From: Plantago major
Lineage: Eukaryota > Streptophyta > Magnoliopsida > Lamiales > Plantaginaceae
Direction: 5' to 3'
Assembly (NCBI GenBank): GCA_026545765.1
Contig: JAIFAC010000008.1
Span: 142,501-206,500 of the forward strand
Length of the DNA stretch: 64,000 nucleotides
A program made the translations under genes and the position numbers. The notes under the pieces were generated by a model, which did no database searches, was not told where the DNA came from, and saw only the letters and a list, made by a program, of their open reading frames with translations. This document shows positions 62,370 to 64,000 of the stretch, one piece after another (positions within the stretch are counted from its first letter, which is position 1; every line of letters begins with the position of its first letter).

Positions 62370-64000
62370 TCCCTATATTAAGTATTAGCTAGGAATAGAA
62401 CAAAGTATACTCTTATAGTGCCCTAAAGGAAAGAAATCTATAACTTTTTACCAATTATATATGTTAGATACTATACTTACCAAAAGACACACTTAATCCT
62501 ATTACTCTTATTAATTTTGAAATCCTACCTTATACATAGCTACCCTATACTATATAAAGATACCTCTTACCTAAAATAACTTATACTTGTGCTTCATAAT
62601 ATGTAACCCATGATAAAGAGTCACAGCCTTAGATCTAAAAGAATATCTAGGGAGAAGGAGTTGCCTTTAAGGGATAAATTAATATTACTAGAGTACTAAG
62701 ACTTGTGAGTAGTTCCAAATAAATCTATATTATAGCGTTAGGGTGTTCAAGCTAATTAATTTAAGTATAAGTTCTAGGCAGTTATCACTTCTATAACAAG
62801 TAATGTATAGTATCCATTTAACTAGCATAAAAAAGAAAGAAGAGGTATAATCTATTGGTTAGTATATAGCTCTCCTATAATATAAGGAAGGATTGAAACG
62901 TACCTATTATAGCTTAGCTAAGTATAATATTATATAGATATTGCTAATACAGAGAGATTACTTGCCTTGTACTCTTTACTTGGAATATTGTTTACGCTTA
63001 TGTACTATAATTTAATATCTTCCTACTATATATAGGTTATCATATAAGTTTCTCTTTCTTACACCTAACACAAATGGTATGTACACTCGTTAGCAGTATT
63101 CTTTCCAAAACCTAGCCTAGACAAAGGAGTAAAAGTATAGTCCTTATTTATAACCGTTAGTTGTGAGATTAGTACATGATGAAATATAACTCAGTACCTA
63201 TAAAAATGATGGGAATATATTGGTTTAGTATAACATGTAACAAGGAGAAGTGCATGCCTAAGAACCTAAGAATTATAGTGTATGAGTGATAAAGGTATTA
63301 AAGATATTATATAAATTTGTAAGTACAACATATTCTACCATGTACTAGTATAAGTAGCATAGGACTAAGTGCTTCCCATATAACATAAGTTTCTTCTAAG
63401 GGTAAAGTATCTAGACTCTTCTATTCCTAACAATAAAAAGTTTACCTTTATAATACTCTTTGCTAATTCTAGTCTTAGTAGGATGCTCTATATCTACTCT
63501 TTTAACCCTATATACCTAATCTTTGTCTAATACATTATAGTATATTCACACATAGCATATACTTCTACTAAGGAGTATATAAGTTTCCCCTCACATCTCT
63601 CTTACCCTTCAACATTTTTCTTTAGTTCTGAATGGGTTAAGGTCTTTTTAGGTAGAAAATGTCATATCTCATAGTAGGCATGTCACATATAGGAGGTATG
63701 CTTGGAATAAGGTAATAGTAAGGGACTCATTTATAGATAGAACTTACCCTAATTAAGTTATTTATGGGCTAATAAGGCATAGTATATACTCACTAGTACA
63801 CAATTTCTATTATATAGAAGAATAGAAAGGACATAGAGATAGGAAAAGGAATGGATCCCCCACAATATATGGTAGTAGTATTATAGCCTATTCATTCATA
63901 ATGTAACATTTATTTATATACAAGTTGTTTAACATAAAGTAGTTCACTATTAAAGCTCTAGTATTTGATAAAGAATTTATATCTAAAAAAAACAAAGGAA
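58003..64000. other. no gene seen; most TpA-rich part of the window
   Basis: Only two frames exceed 60 codons (58525-58728 minus, 61294-61485 plus), neither with a motif. C and G survive mainly in CCT, CTA, AGG and TAG contexts. A (TA)n run is at 62347-62369. No array of telomeric TTAGGG units is present at the right edge. Confidence 0.5.
62347..62369. repeat. (TA)n microsatellite
   Basis: Uninterrupted alternating TA for about 23 bases. Confidence 0.9.

Larger units (their letters stand above)
48850..64000. other. TpA-extreme, CpA/TpG-poor compartment
   Basis: From about 48.85 kb C is mostly followed by T or C, and G mostly preceded by A or G. At 61981-62040, TpA is 12 against ApT 6, and CpA+TpG is 2 against ApC+GpT 9. 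At 62521-62580 the counts are 14 against 8, and 1 against 7. Summed over five sampled lines here CpA+TpG is 20 against 38 for ApC+GpT; over six lines from the left 49 kb it is 35 against 41. This is the pattern that CpA-to-TpA mutation on both strands would leave. The boundary is read by eye and is probably good to about a kilobase. Confidence 0.5.

Noticed and set aside
1..64000. Organellar genome with cryptic or edited genes
   Set aside because: No tRNA, rRNA or fragments of respiratory or photosynthetic proteins were seen in 64 kb, and dispersed satellite-like repeats with a RIP-like bias fit nuclear DNA better. A plastid or mitochondrial spacer cannot be fully excluded.
1..64000. CRISPR array, integron or bacterial mobile island
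   Set aside because: No regularly spaced identical repeats of 25-40 bp exist, and the array at 1.8-5.2 kb has long, diverged units. There are no bacterial-style coding sequences or ribosome binding sites.
1..64000. Telomeric repeats
   Set aside because: TTAGGG-like words occur only singly and never in tandem at either edge.

Overview
I cannot assign a confident gene anywhere in this window. The longest ATG/TTG/GTG-initiated frame is 108 codons and three more reach 100. That is about the maximum expected by chance for 64 kb of DNA with roughly one third G+C (stop probability about 0.076 per codon gives a longest open run near 110-120 codons over six frames). I found no tRNA with a foldable T arm, no rRNA, no CRISPR array, no telomere array, no operon-like gene packing and no intact transposon. 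A bacterial, viral or compact organellar origin is therefore unlikely. The window reads as gene-poor, AT-rich eukaryotic nuclear DNA.

Base-pair context points one way. In eleven 60-base lines counted by hand, TpA (98) exceeds ApT (69), CpG is near expectation, and CpA+TpG is not raised. This is unlike CpG-methylation decay. It resembles the CpA-to-TpA signature of repeat-induced point mutation (RIP) in the AT-rich isochores of filamentous ascomycetes. That is inference from a small and partly selected sample; the taxon is unresolved, and centromeric or other heterochromatin fits equally well.

Layout. Positions 1-1840 hold nothing I recognise. About 1840-5150 is a badly decayed tandem array with units of about 310-365 bp, recognised by a GAGCC...AAAGAAAAA block followed by a CATAGTTTATTCTTGTTCGTT-like block. 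Inside it, at 4268-4492, is a second element (X) with a 74-codon open frame. About 5.2-46.8 kb is long unannotatable DNA with microsatellites, short perfect tandem duplications and a few small ORFs of dubious value (24864, 36885 and 41265 look least random). At 46.89-47.13 kb a diverged, frame-broken copy of X reappears, and at 48.42-48.51 kb a copy of the array unit, so the same two families flank about 42 kb of other sequence. From about 48.85 kb to the end the texture changes: TpA becomes extreme and CpA/TpG scarce. Two charged, coding-like frames there (51.02-51.25 kb, broken by stops, and 57.78-58.0 kb) may be retrotransposon remnants, but I cannot name them securely.

No functional cooperation between genes can be described because no real gene is demonstrated. 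The useful content is the repeat structure, the compositional boundary and the mutational signature.
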